DNA from: VXRD01 sp965242535
GTDB taxonomy: Bacteria; Latescibacterota; UBA2968
DNA length: 64,000 bases
Direction of reading: 5' to 3'
NCBI GenBank assembly: GCA_965242535.1
Contig: OZ251458.1
Span: forward strand, 4,526,001 to 4,590,000
Of this stretch, positions 42,802 to 52,284 are shown in pieces. Below the pieces are notes generated by a model. It saw nothing but the letters and a program-made list of their open reading frames with translations. It did not search any database and was not told the DNA's origin. The translations under genes were made by a program, and so were the position numbers. The first letter of the stretch is position 1, and the number at the start of each line of letters is the position of its first letter.

Positions 42802-43585
42802 GAAACGCGGGTATTTTGTCGTTCGGCAGATTATCGACGCGGATGCGGTGCGTGCGGTGCGGGATGAACTCGCGCGGATCATCGCCGAGGACGCGCCTGG
42901 GTTCGGGCTGGACAGGAGCCGCGTCGATGGCACGGCATTGGACGGCGCAGATGCGGTGCGCGCCGTGGGAGATCGCAATTTTTTGAGCGACGTGCTTTGG
43001 AACAACTGGTTGACCGCAGAGCGCGTTTTGGCCCTCCAGCGGCGGTTTTTGGGGGACGACGTTCGGATTCAGGGCACGCGGTTTTTCACCAAACCCGCGC
43101 AGGTGGGCGAAAGCACGCCTTGGCATCAGGATATCTGGCTGTGGGCGAGAAACCCCCGCGATAGCACGCGCAAACACAAAACGCGCCACCTGAGTTGCTG
43201 GGTGGCGTTGGACGATGTGGATCTGGAAAATGGATGCTTGCACCTGGCGCCGGGCAGTCACGAGGGCGAGATCGTCGAACACGTCAAATACGCGGATGGC
43301 GTCCACGGGGAAATCCCACGCGACAGGGTCGCCGAGATCGCGGTCAAACCCGTTCCCCTGCACGCGGGCGACGCGGTGGTCTGGCACGCGAAAATGTGGC
43401 ACATGAGTCCGGCCAACCCGAGCGAGCGCACGCGCTGGGGCGGCGTGATGGTGACCATGCCCGCGGAAATGGCCGCAGGCGCGGGTCAAGCCGACCGCCC
43501 CTTCCTCATCGCAGACGGCAAGGCGTGTGAGCGGCCTAGGATTTCCAAAAAAAATGACTATCGCCCTCCACTGCGCCCCCGCTGA
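42758..43585 (+). CDS. Phytanoyl-CoA dioxygenase (PhyH)-like oxygenase
   Basis: A 275-residue Fe(II)/2-oxoglutarate oxygenase. It has the N-terminal EKRGYFVVRQIIDADAVRAV. The iron ligands are clear: the H-x-D in TPWHQDIW (about residues 124-131) and the distal His in KMWHMSPANPS. The Arg a few residues later (ERTRWGGV) would bind 2-oxoglutarate. NGCLHLAPGSHEGEIVEH is the conserved loop. GGAGAGAGG precedes the ATG. It is only distantly related to the genes at 7747 and 50294. The substrate is unknown. Confidence 0.9.
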   Translation: MKNFAIPKDAEARFEKRGYFVVRQIIDADAVRAVRDELARIIAEDAPGFGLDRSRVDGTALDGADAVRAVGDRNFLSDVLWNNWLTAERVLALQRRFLGDDVRIQGTRFFTKPAQVGESTPWHQDIWLWARNPRDSTRKHKTRHLSCWVALDDVDLENGCLHLAPGSHEGEIVEHVKYADGVHGEIPRDRVAEIAVKPVPLHAGDAVVWHAKMWHMSPANPSERTRWGGVMVTMPAEMAAGAGQADRPFLIADGKACERPRISKKNDYRPPLRPR

Positions 43586-43720
43586 CCCCTATGCCTTTGC
43601 ATTGAACCGGTTGTCTTTTTCTACCTGCTAATTTCCGCTTGATATGCTTAATTTTTTATTTTTCGTTTTCCCCAACGGGCGTATCATCAGCAGTATAATC
43701 TTCCTTAAAAGGAGTTCATC

Positions 43721-46700
43721 ATGACCTATCGCTCTTTTCCTCATCTTCTTACGATCCTCGCCCTGATCCTTATCTGCGGCGAATCCGCCGCGCAGAATAC
43801 CGCTTCAAGCGATGCAGATCTGAGCGGCCTGACGCTCTCTTCCGGGACGCTGGCTCCGGCCTTCGCCCGCGATTCTCTCTCCTACACCGCGACAGTGGCG
43901 AACAGCGTGCCGAGTCTGACCGTCACGCCGACGAGCAACCACGACGGCGCCGCGATCACGATAAACGGCGCCTCGGTATTGCGCGACTCGATCAACCGCG
44001 CCATTTCCCTCAATGTGGGCGAAAATGCCATTGCCATTGTAGTCACCGCAGAAGATGGGACCACGACGAAAACCTACACAATGACCGTTACGCGAGGCGT
44101 GAACATCCCCGACGCCAACTTGCGTGCTGGTATTGAGCAAGCACTGAAAAAATCAAGCGGTGCGATAATTACCCCAAGTGAGATGGCGACTTTAACCTCC
44201 CTTGATCTGTACAGAAGTAATATCAGGACATTGACCGGGCTGGAGTATGCAACCAACCTGACCAATCTCTACCTGATCAATCTAGGTGTTTCCGGCAACA
44301 GGATCTCGGATATTTCGGCCCTTTCGGGCTTAACTAAACTGGAGGAGCTGGATCTTTCCTACAACGACATCTCGGATATTTCGGCCCTTTCGGGCTTAAC
44401 TCACCTGTCCTATCTAGATCTTAGCATCAACAGGATCTCGGATATTTCGGTACTTTCGGGCTTAACTCACCTGGACCAGCTGGCTCTTGGGAACAACAGG
44501 ATCTCGGATATTTCGGTACTTTCGGGCTTAACTAAACTGGACGATCTGAGGCTTTCCTCCAACAGGATCTCGGATATTTCGGTACTTTCGGGCTTAACTA
44601 AACTGGACGATCTGGATCTTTCCTCCAACGACATCTCGGATATTTCGGTACTTTCGGGCTTAACCAACCTGGACCATCTGTGGCTTAACAAAAACAGCAT
44701 CTCGGATATTTCGGTACTTTCGGGCTTAACTAAACTGCGCCTGCTGCATCTTTCTCGCAACAGCATCTCGGATATTTCGGCCCTTTCGGGCTTAACTAAA
44801 CTGGAGGAGCTGGATCTTTCCTACAACAACATCTCGGATATTTCGGCCCTTTCGGGCTTAAGATTAAGCATAATGTTAGACGATTTTGTCGGTGTGGGGG
44901 GCTATTTGTGGCTTCACTCCAACCGCTTGAGCTATCCTTCCCTCACGACCCATATCCCCGCCCTTGAGGCTCGAGGCGTTGATGTATCCTATGACGCCCG
45001 CACCTTGACCAGCTTGGTAAAGATATCCGGCGATGACCAGACCGGCACTGCGGGTTCTCGTCTGTCCGATCCGCTCATCGTCGAGGTGCAAGATCAGAAC
45101 AATCGCGCCTTTGCCGGCGTCCCGGTCGCTTTTTCGATTGCGGCAGGTGGCGGAGTGCTCAGTACTACAACGGACTCGACCGATGCCAATGGCCGTGCCT
45201 CGACGACATTGACGCTAGGGGTTGCGGGCGCGAATACGGTTTTGGCGGCTATCGACGTCTCGGACATCGACAAGTCCGCGACCTTCACCGCCACGGCAAC
45301 GGGAGGGACAGCCGACACCGCAAGCGCGGCGATTTCATCCACAGTTCCGGATCCGCTGACCGTGGGAAATCTCGACGGGGCAAAAGTCAATATCACCTTG
45401 ACCGGTGCCACCTACAACGAGACGCTTGCCGTTGACCACTTTGCATTGCCCACCGCGCCTGCGGGAGTGAGCATCCGTGGCACACCCGTCAGAACATCCG
45501 ACACAGTCGCCCAACTGACGCTCGCTTATCCCGGGCTCGGGCTTACAGCGAATCAGAGCTTGCGCGTGACCGTAAAGGCCGCGGGGCATTCCGGCGACGG
45601 GGACTTGACGACGGGCGCGATCACCGTGACGCCCGCGCAGGTGACGGGGCCGGTTGCGGTGGTGACGGAACCGGGTCAAGTAGCGGGGGTAACCGTCACG
45701 CCCGGCGTGGGATATTTGGCCGTGTCCTGGGATGTGGTGAGCGGGGCGACCGGTTACAAAGTGCAGTGGAAATCCGGGGATGAGTTGTACGCATCCGAGC
45801 GTCAGCAGGTCATCGGCAACGGGGACAAGACGAGTTCGACGATTACCGGTCTGACCGCTGGTACGGAATACACGGTGCGCGTCATCGCCACTCTGACCAA
45901 CGCCGATGAAGGCCCGCCCTCGGTGGGTGTGACAGGGACGCCGGTTGCCACGACTCAGCAACCACAACCACCACAGCAACCACAACCACCACAGCAACCA
46001 CAACCACCACAGCAACCACAACCACCGCCTGCCGCAGATTTACAGCCCTCTTTCGGCGATTCGACTGTAACCGCGCAACGCTATCAACGAGGCACGACCA
46101 TTGTATCGCTGACGCTTCCCACAGCAACCGGTGGCGATGGCGCGTTGACTTACGCTCTGACGCCTGAACTGCCTTCGGACCTGACGTTTGAAGCGACAAC
46201 GCGCATGCTGTCCGGCACGCCGCGCGAGGCGATGGGTGAAACCACGTACACGCTGACCGCAACCGATGAAGATGGCGATGCGGCGAGGCTGACTTTCACC
46301 CTCGCGGTAGTCGCGACAGATTTGACGCCCTCCTTCGGCGATTCAACCGTGACCGCGCAACGCTATCGGATTGGGACAGCCATCCGCATCACCTTGCCAC
46401 GGGCAACCGGTGGCGATGGCGCGTTGACTTATAGCCTGACGCCTGAACTGCCTTCGGAACTGACCTTTGATGCGACAACGCGCGTGCTGTCCGGCACGCC
46501 GCGCGAGGTGATGGCTGTAACCACGTACATGTTGACCGCAACCGATGAAGATGGCGATGTGGCGATGCTAACTTTCGCGCTCTCAGTCGCATCGGACAGA
46601 CTGCCTTCCTTTGGCGATTCGACTGTGACCGCGCAACGCTATCAACAAGGCACGACCATTGCACCGCTGACGCTTCCCACAGCAACCGGTGGCGATGGGT

Positions 46701-47335
46701 CATTGACTTACACTCTGACGTCTGAACTGCCATCGGACCTGACCTTTGACGCGACAACGCGCGTGCTGTCTGGCACGCCGCTCGAGGCGATGACCGAAAC
46801 CACGTACACGCTGACCGCAACCGATGAAGATGGCGATGTGGCGATGCTAACTTTCGCGCTCTCAGTCGCATCGGACAGACGACCGGCCTTCGACGATTCG
46901 ATAGGGGTTGCCGCGCAACGCTATGTCATCGGCGCCAGCGTCAGTTTGACCTTGCCCGAAGCCACGGGCGGCGATGGGGCTCTGGTCTATATCCTGTTGC
47001 CGTTCCTACCAAACGGATTGCGATTTGACCCCGCCACGCGCACGATTTCCGGCACGCCGAGCAAGGCACTGACCGCGACCGAATACACCTTCTCGGCACT
47101 GGACGCCGATGGCGATATGGCGAGTCTGATGTTCACCCTTGAAGTGTATCGCCCAACCGCTGATGTCGATGGTAATGGGCAAATTAATTTTGACGACTTC
47201 TTGTCCTTTGTCGGCAAGTTCGGGACGCGTCGAGGCGATGCGGGGTACGATGCGCGTTACGATCTCGACAGCGATGGCGCGATTGGATTTTCCGATTTCC
47301 TGATCTTCGCCAACAGTTTTGGTACTGGGAGCTGA
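43721..47335 (+). CDS. Large surface protein: leucine-rich repeats, Ig-like and fibronectin-type domains, dockerin-like end
   Basis: A 1204-residue modular protein. Signal peptide (1-25); cadherin-like beta-sandwich (about 30-125, ending TKTYTMTVTR); nine internalin-like leucine-rich repeats of 22 residues (about 195-390, core ISDISALSGLTKLEELDLS); an Ig-like Big1-type domain (about 430-525); a further beta domain; a fibronectin-III-like domain (about 650-745). A QPQPPQ linker (about 746-770) leads to four Ig-like repeats of ~91 residues (SFGDSTVTAQRY...DEDGDVAMLTF). The end is dockerin-like with two calcium loops (DVDGNGQINFDDF and DLDSDGAIGFSDF). AAAAGGAG precedes the ATG, and a TATAAT at 43694-43699 lies just upstream. 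Probably adhesion or substrate binding. Confidence 0.88.
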   Translation: MTYRSFPHLLTILALILICGESAAQNTASSDADLSGLTLSSGTLAPAFARDSLSYTATVANSVPSLTVTPTSNHDGAAITINGASVLRDSINRAISLNVGENAIAIVVTAEDGTTTKTYTMTVTRGVNIPDANLRAGIEQALKKSSGAIITPSEMATLTSLDLYRSNIRTLTGLEYATNLTNLYLINLGVSGNRISDISALSGLTKLEELDLSYNDISDISALSGLTHLSYLDLSINRISDISVLSGLTHLDQLALGNNRISDISVLSGLTKLDDLRLSSNRISDISVLSGLTKLDDLDLSSNDISDISVLSGLTNLDHLWLNKNSISDISVLSGLTKLRLLHLSRNSISDISALSGLTKLEELDLSYNNISDISALSGLRLSIMLDDFVGVGGYLWLHSNRLSYPSLTTHIPALEARGVDVSYDARTLTSLVKISGDDQTGTAGSRLSDPLIVEVQDQNNRAFAGVPVAFSIAAGGGVLSTTTDSTDANGRASTTLTLGVAGANTVLAAIDVSDIDKSATFTATATGGTADTASAAISSTVPDPLTVGNLDGAKVNITLTGATYNETLAVDHFALPTAPAGVSIRGTPVRTSDTVAQLTLAYPGLGLTANQSLRVTVKAAGHSGDGDLTTGAITVTPAQVTGPVAVVTEPGQVAGVTVTPGVGYLAVSWDVVSGATGYKVQWKSGDELYASERQQVIGNGDKTSSTITGLTAGTEYTVRVIATLTNADEGPPSVGVTGTPVATTQQPQPPQQPQPPQQPQPPQQPQPPPAADLQPSFGDSTVTAQRYQRGTTIVSLTLPTATGGDGALTYALTPELPSDLTFEATTRMLSGTPREAMGETTYTLTATDEDGDAARLTFTLAVVATDLTPSFGDSTVTAQRYRIGTAIRITLPRATGGDGALTYSLTPELPSELTFDATTRVLSGTPREVMAVTTYMLTATDEDGDVAMLTFALSVASDRLPSFGDSTVTAQRYQQGTTIAPLTLPTATGGDGSLTYTLTSELPSDLTFDATTRVLSGTPLEAMTETTYTLTATDEDGDVAMLTFALSVASDRRPAFDDSIGVAAQRYVIGASVSLTLPEATGGDGALVYILLPFLPNGLRFDPATRTISGTPSKALTATEYTFSALDADGDMASLMFTLEVYRPTADVDGNGQINFDDFLSFVGKFGTRRGDAGYDARYDLDSDGAIGFSDFLIFANSFGTGS

Positions 47336-47409
47336 TCACGGCGAAAGCCGCGCCCGCAGAGCACAATGCCAGTAAAGAGAAAACCAATCGATTTTGCGGT
47401 TGGATGCGA

Positions 47410-47597
47410 GGACAGGCACGGGGGCCTGTCCCTACGGATGATGGAGGGCTGATTACTGACCTCTCGCCTCTCGCCTCTCGCCTCTCGCCTCACCTCTTCC
47501 CTCTTCCCTCTCCCGTCTCCCGTCTTCCCTCTCCCCTCTCCCCTCTTGCCTCTTGCCTCTCCCCTCTTCCCTCTCCCGTCTCCCGTCTTCCCTCTCA
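47410..47597. repeat. Inverted copy of the palindrome followed by a polypyrimidine tract
   Basis: GGACAGGCACGGGGG + CCTGTCCCTAC (47410-47435) is followed by a flank shared with 34300-34322. From 47460 comes ~135 bp of CTCTCGC and CCTCTTC-like units reaching the gamma-glutamyltransferase stop codon. It has the same composition and order as the 34323-34573 composite, in opposite orientation. No gene is supported in 47336-47594. Confidence 0.75.
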
Positions 47598-49247
47598 AAA
47601 AGCAACCGCGTACCCATCGTGCCGGGGATCTGATCCGGCCATCATGCTACCGGTTGCGGGATCGATCTGAATGGCTTGCGCGTTGCCCGTTGCGCCCCAA
47701 AATGGGAGATGGCGCAAGTCGTGGCCCTTCTTATCGAGGGCCTCGCACAAAAAGCTGTCGAAACGGCCTTCGAGTTGCAACACGTCTTCGCAGGTGTGGG
47801 GCACGGTGGATTCCATCGGGTTTTGCAGAGAACGCCAGCGCGGGGCTTCGACCGCCTCTTGCGGGGTCAGGCCAAAGTCCAAGATATGCGTCACCAGTTG
47901 CAAATTGGTCTGAACCTGCGTGTCTGCGCCCGGGGTGCCGCAGATCAAAACGGGCTTGTCGTCTTTGGCGACGATCACCGGGTTCATCGTGTGGCGAACC
48001 CGTTTGCCGGGCATGAGGCAGTTGGGATGATCTTCTTCCAAGTGCCAGTAGGTCATGCGGTTGTTGAGCAAAATGCCGGTCTCGCCCGCGATCAGGCTCG
48101 ATCCCCATCCCGATTGAATGCTCTGGAGTTGGCACACCGCATTGCCCGCCTTGTCGGCCACGCAAAAACAAGTGGTGTCTTCCACCGCTTCCGGAATGCC
48201 GGGCGGAACGTGGATCGCGGCGCGCTCGAAGTCGATCAAGGACGCCCGCGCTTTGGCGTAGGCTTTGGACAGCAGGGCATCGATGGGTATGTCTATCCAG
48301 TCCGGATCGGCCACGTACTTTTCGCGGTCCGCAAACGCGAGTTTTTTCGCCTCGACCATCAGGTGGATCCGATCGGCTTCGCTTAGGGCGTGCAGGTCGA
48401 AATTTTCCACGATGTTGAGTTCTTGCAACAAGATGTGTCCGCTCGAGTTGGGCGGCGTTTCATAGACGGTATAACCCTTGTACGTCACGGCGATGGGATC
48501 CACAATGCGGCTGCGGTGGTTTTTCAGGTCGGCTTCTGTGAGCAAGCCCCCGCGCGATTGGCTAAACGCGACCATGGCTTTGGCGATTTCCCCTTCGTAA
48601 AACGCATCGCGCCCCTTCGCGGCGAGGGTTCGCAAGGTCTTGCCCAGGTCTTTTTGATAGACGATGTCACCAGGCGCGAGGGGTTGCCCGTCGTCGGTGA
48701 ACACGGCCCGCGTGTGCGGATCGGACGCAAAGCGTTTGGTTTCCCCCTCCAAGCTCGCGGCCAATTTGTGACTCAGCGGAAAGCCGTCTTCGCACAGGCC
48801 AATGGCCGGGGCAAAGACCTCGTCGAGCGGCCGCGTGCCAAAGCGTTCGTGGGCGACGAGCCAGCCGTCGACCAAGCCGGGGATGGACGCGCTGAGGATG
48901 CCTTTCATCGGGATGCCGCCGCGCTCGAGATAAAATTCGCGGGTGGCCCCTGTGGGCGCCGCGCCCGTGGCATTGACGGCATAGACGGCGCCGGTTTTGG
49001 CGTCGTAGATCGAGATGAAGCCATCCCCGCCGATGCCCGAGGATTGCGGCTCGACCACGCCGAGTGCCGCGGCTGTGGCAATGGCCGCGTCAATGGCATT
49101 GCCCCCGGCCATCATGAGTTGCATACCCGCTTGGGAAGCGAGGTAATGGCCCGATGCCACCGCGCCATTTCTGCCCCTGACGGACGGCCTGTAAGCGTCT
49201 TGCGAAATTTCGTGTGGGGAATACGGACAATGAGATGGAGAATACAT
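47595..49247 (-). CDS. Gamma-glutamyltransferase family protein
   Basis: A 550-residue Ntn-hydrolase. The large-subunit part has GGNAIDAAIATAAALGVVEP and SSGIGGDGFISIYD. The autocleavage and catalytic Thr is in VEDTTCFCVADKAGNAV, about two-thirds along. After it come SGWGSSLIAGETGILLNNRM, RHTMNPVIV and GTPGADTQVQTNLQ. The family hydrolyses or transfers gamma-glutamyl groups from glutathione-like donors. No signal peptide is visible, so it may be cytoplasmic, unlike E. coli Ggt. Its 3' end abuts a polypyrimidine tract. Confidence 0.93.
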   Translation of the reverse strand: MYSPSHCPYSPHEISQDAYRPSVRGRNGAVASGHYLASQAGMQLMMAGGNAIDAAIATAAALGVVEPQSSGIGGDGFISIYDAKTGAVYAVNATGAAPTGATREFYLERGGIPMKGILSASIPGLVDGWLVAHERFGTRPLDEVFAPAIGLCEDGFPLSHKLAASLEGETKRFASDPHTRAVFTDDGQPLAPGDIVYQKDLGKTLRTLAAKGRDAFYEGEIAKAMVAFSQSRGGLLTEADLKNHRSRIVDPIAVTYKGYTVYETPPNSSGHILLQELNIVENFDLHALSEADRIHLMVEAKKLAFADREKYVADPDWIDIPIDALLSKAYAKARASLIDFERAAIHVPPGIPEAVEDTTCFCVADKAGNAVCQLQSIQSGWGSSLIAGETGILLNNRMTYWHLEEDHPNCLMPGKRVRHTMNPVIVAKDDKPVLICGTPGADTQVQTNLQLVTHILDFGLTPQEAVEAPRWRSLQNPMESTVPHTCEDVLQLEGRFDSFLCEALDKKGHDLRHLPFWGATGNAQAIQIDPATGSMMAGSDPRHDGYAVAF

Positions 49248-49414
49248 GGTGTGCTCCTGTGTGGATGGGTTGCATGGAACGACGGATCAAACTCCCTTTC
49301 AAGATACGGCTTGACAAAATTTCTCGCACGCTCTAATTTGCGATTTCCAAATCGCGCATCGGGATAAAACCGCTTCCGATACGGCGCGTCATCCATCTCT
49401 TTCTCGTTAAAAAA

Positions 49415-50086
49415 ATGGCGACGATTCTCCTTCTCGCGGACGAAGCTCACGGCGCGCGTCTCAAATCCGACCTCGAATACATCGGGCATCGGGTCGAACA
49501 CCTGATCATGCGCGGGCAGAGCAACTTGCCATCCGTTTCCGCCAATGGGATCGACCTGGCGATCATCGACCCGGAATCCTCGCTCGAACGCCTCGCCCAC
49601 GCCATCGCGCACCTGCAAAAACACCGCCTCGCCAACGGCTGTTCCCTCCTCGTCGTCACGGATGAAATGACCGCGCTCAACCTCGACTTTTCCCTCGGAA
49701 TTTCAAATTTTGTCATCAAGCCGTATAGCATGCGCGAATTTGAAGCCCGTTTGCGCCTCGCCCTCTGGGATGACGATCACACCCCCGACGCCCACACCGT
49801 CAAAAAAGACGACCTCGTCATCAATATGGCGCGCTACGAAGTGCGCGTCAAGGGCAGCGTGGTCGAACTCACCCTCAAGGAATACGAACTGCTCAAGCAC
49901 CTCGTCACGCACGAGGCCCGCGTGTTCACCCGGTCGGACTTGCTCGACAGCATCTGGGGCTACGACTATTACGGCGGCATGCGTACCGTGGATGTCCACA
50001 TTCGCCGCTTGCGCTCCAAACTCGGGGAATCGGGCAACGCCATCGCCACCGTGCGCGGCGTGGGCTACAAATTCGATCCGCCCTGA
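49415..50086 (+). CDS. OmpR-family response regulator
   Basis: A 223-residue two-domain regulator. The receiver (1-118) has the acidic pair region (LADEAHG), an Asp in DLAIIDPES as likely phospho-acceptor and the Lys of VIKPYS. The winged-helix domain (about 125-222) matches Trans_reg_C: LTLKEYELLKHLVTHE, FTRSDLLDSIWGYDYYG, RTVDVHIRRLRSKLGE and VRGVGYKF. No kinase gene lies beside it. The upstream sequence is A-rich with no clear ribosome-binding site. It is divergent from gamma-glutamyltransferase and could control it. Confidence 0.9.
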   Translation: MATILLLADEAHGARLKSDLEYIGHRVEHLIMRGQSNLPSVSANGIDLAIIDPESSLERLAHAIAHLQKHRLANGCSLLVVTDEMTALNLDFSLGISNFVIKPYSMREFEARLRLALWDDDHTPDAHTVKKDDLVINMARYEVRVKGSVVELTLKEYELLKHLVTHEARVFTRSDLLDSIWGYDYYGGMRTVDVHIRRLRSKLGESGNAIATVRGVGYKFDPP

Positions 50087-50173
50087 TATCCACACTCGGT
50101 ACAGCAAAACGCGCATCACCGCGACGCAAAGCGCGCATCACATCGATCCCCACCTCGGCACTCGGTACGACAA

Positions 50174-50210
50174 AACCCCCATGAGCACGCGCTCATGGGG
50201 GTTCGCTTTT
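50174..50210. terminator. Terminator between convergent genes
   Basis: AACCCCCATGAGC (50174-50186) and GCTCATGGGGGTT (50191-50203) form a perfect 13-bp stem with a four-base loop, followed by CGCTTTT. It ends the OmpR-type regulator; in the other direction an AAAA tract lets it serve the PhyH gene as well. CACTCGGTAC occurs twice just before it (50092 and 50159). Confidence 0.85.
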
Positions 50211-50293
50211 GGTGGGCAACCCTCGCCCAACCCTAGGCTTCCTGCAAGTGTCACCTATCCCGCGGCTCCATCCCCGCCGCGACATGCCCGCGT

Positions 50294-51220
50294 TCATCGG
50301 CCGTTGCTTCTCGCCTCTCTCTCCTCTGCCCATGCCCGCAGCGGAATGTCATCCCCATTTTTGGTGAGCCAGTATTGAGACGAGGGGTGAAAATCGGATT
50401 CCGGGCCGAGGGGGTCGCCGCCGGATGCCAGCGCGCCCAACAACTGCCGCCGAATGGGCGAACTGCGCTCGATGAGTGCTTCATCTTGCGCGATGTAATC
50501 CGTTGGCCGCAGCCAGCGGTAGTGGTAGCCCACGTGCATGATTTTCCGGGTTTTCCGCGACAAGTTCGGCCCGACGCAGTGCCAAACCGCTGTGCGCCAC
50601 AACACGGCGGACCCGACGCGCAACTTGAGTTCCACCGCTTCTTCGGGGCCGATTATGCGCCCGGAGTCGCGCAGTTCCCCGGGCCTGCGCTTGTGGCTGC
50701 CCGGCACCAACCACAGGTTGCCGCAGTTGGATTCGGTCATGTCGTAAAGCACGTAAAAAACCTTGATCTCCATAAACGGCAACCGCCCGTCCAGCGAGGG
50801 CGCCAAAAACAACGCGTCGCTCGCCAAATCCGGATGCCACGCGACATTGCGATAGCCAGCCTCTTGATCCGCGCCCTTGCCAACGCCCACATCTCCGGGC
50901 GCCATGCCCTCGGGATACGGCGGGCGATAATCCAAATGCGTGGTTCTAATCTGGATGTTCCATCCAATCGCATCGACCACCAAAGGCAGCATGCGCGGGT
51001 GATCGATCAAATCGAGAAACGCCTCGTGCTGCGACAAAGCATTCCGCACGGCAAACGGATCGTCGGGGCCCAAACCCTCGGCCGCCCGCACCCGCTCGGC
51101 CACCTCGTCAATCGCGAGCGAGAGCCGATCCACCTCGTCCCGCGCCAAAAAATCCTCGAGAACGACAAATCCCCGTTCCTCAAAATCCCGCGCTTGCTCC
51201 TCGGTCATTGCAAGAGCCAT
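50294..51220 (-). CDS. Phytanoyl-CoA dioxygenase (PhyH)-like oxygenase
   Basis: A 308-residue Fe(II)/2-oxoglutarate oxygenase. It has the N-terminal FEERGFVVLEDFLARDEVDRL. The H-x-D pair is in VAWHPDLASD and the distal His in AVWHCVGPNLS, with the following RKTRKIMHVGYHYRW providing the Arg. WLVPGSHKRRPGEL is the conserved loop. The chosen ATG at 51220 is preceded on the minus strand by GAGGAGGGG; the frame extends upstream into the restriction-gene end without a better start. It lies 20 bases after the restriction gene and may be read through from it, though a shared function is not implied. Confidence 0.9.
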   Translation of the reverse strand: MALAMTEEQARDFEERGFVVLEDFLARDEVDRLSLAIDEVAERVRAAEGLGPDDPFAVRNALSQHEAFLDLIDHPRMLPLVVDAIGWNIQIRTTHLDYRPPYPEGMAPGDVGVGKGADQEAGYRNVAWHPDLASDALFLAPSLDGRLPFMEIKVFYVLYDMTESNCGNLWLVPGSHKRRPGELRDSGRIIGPEEAVELKLRVGSAVLWRTAVWHCVGPNLSRKTRKIMHVGYHYRWLRPTDYIAQDEALIERSSPIRRQLLGALASGGDPLGPESDFHPSSQYWLTKNGDDIPLRAWAEEREARSNGR

Positions 51221-51240
51221 GAGCCCCTCCTCGTTGAATA

Positions 51241-52284
51241 TCACCGATCTAAATTTGCATTGCGTTTTATCACATACGCCCGCGATGGTGATTTTATTGA
51301 AACGGAACGCTTCCGCCATTGCAAACACAAATCAGGTGGGGTATTGTGATGAATCTCTTCGAGCGATTCTATGGGCGGTCTGATATACTTTTGAACGAAC
51401 ATAGACAAAATTTCTCCCGATTTTTCATGGAGATGCGCCCAGGCTTCATCCCCGATATACGATGAGCCAAACGCCTTTTCAAAAGCGGTTTTCAGTTCAT
51501 CAAGCCTCGGTGAGGGCGTGGGATCGAGCACGATGAGAATGGGTCTAAAACCCGCTATCTGACATTCCCGTGGAAACGAGAGCTCTTCGCCGAATCGCCC
51601 TTGCCCACTCGCGGCAATTGTGACGCGCATCTTAAATTCGTAAACGAGGTGTTCGCCTGCGACAAAACAATCGACTTGTCTGCCTCTCGCTGTCTGTTTC
51701 CCATTGCCATCAACGCGCTTGACAGGTGAATTTTTCGCGCCGATGGGCGTTCCTCCCAAACAACTCGCCAACACGGGTTCAAACAGATATCCAGTTTCCT
51801 GAGCAGCGCGATTGTCTATATCATAGATCCATTTTCTCCACGACATCCATCCCGACAACAACTCATGATCACATTCGCCATATTCCAACAAAGAACGCGG
51901 GCCTATTTGATCCACCTGCGGAAAGGGTTGAGAAGAAAGGATACGTTGATATTTCACTCGCCTCCGATGCAAAGCACAGAGATTCTTTATGTATAATCCG
52001 AAATCCGCGTTGATCGTACAGGCCCTCTCCAGAACATCTAAAAGGATTTTTGGCGTGACATGTGGAAGTTGGAGTTCATCGAACCATTTCATCGGAATCT
52101 CAAAATAGTCATCAGCGGGTTTTTCGATATCCTCAATGCCGTTGAAATGCCATCCCAAATCACATAAGCCGATGCAAAATAGCGCGTATAGCTCGGCGTC
52201 TTTAAGCGTGACTTGAGCATCACCACTGCCGTGAACCTTGCATTCGGAAAGCAAAGTTTGAATTGTAATGCTCGCCATGACCAT
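51241..52284 (-). CDS. Type II restriction endonuclease (PD-(D/E)XK type)
   Basis: A 347-residue protein. The nuclease core is GRQVDCFVAGEHLVYEFKM: Asp205, then Glu216-x-Lys218, with an upstream Glu169 (FEPVLA), as in PD-(D/E)XK nucleases. IAASGQGRFGEELSFPREC follows. Its start codon shares one base with the methyltransferase stop codon (TAATG on the minus strand), so the two are co-translated. Gene order and overlap with a complete C5 methylase make a type II restriction enzyme the best reading. The recognition site cannot be deduced. Confidence 0.8.
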   Translation of the reverse strand: MVMASITIQTLLSECKVHGSGDAQVTLKDAELYALFCIGLCDLGWHFNGIEDIEKPADDYFEIPMKWFDELQLPHVTPKILLDVLERACTINADFGLYIKNLCALHRRRVKYQRILSSQPFPQVDQIGPRSLLEYGECDHELLSGWMSWRKWIYDIDNRAAQETGYLFEPVLASCLGGTPIGAKNSPVKRVDGNGKQTARGRQVDCFVAGEHLVYEFKMRVTIAASGQGRFGEELSFPRECQIAGFRPILIVLDPTPSPRLDELKTAFEKAFGSSYIGDEAWAHLHEKSGEILSMFVQKYIRPPIESLEEIHHNTPPDLCLQWRKRSVSIKSPSRAYVIKRNANLDR

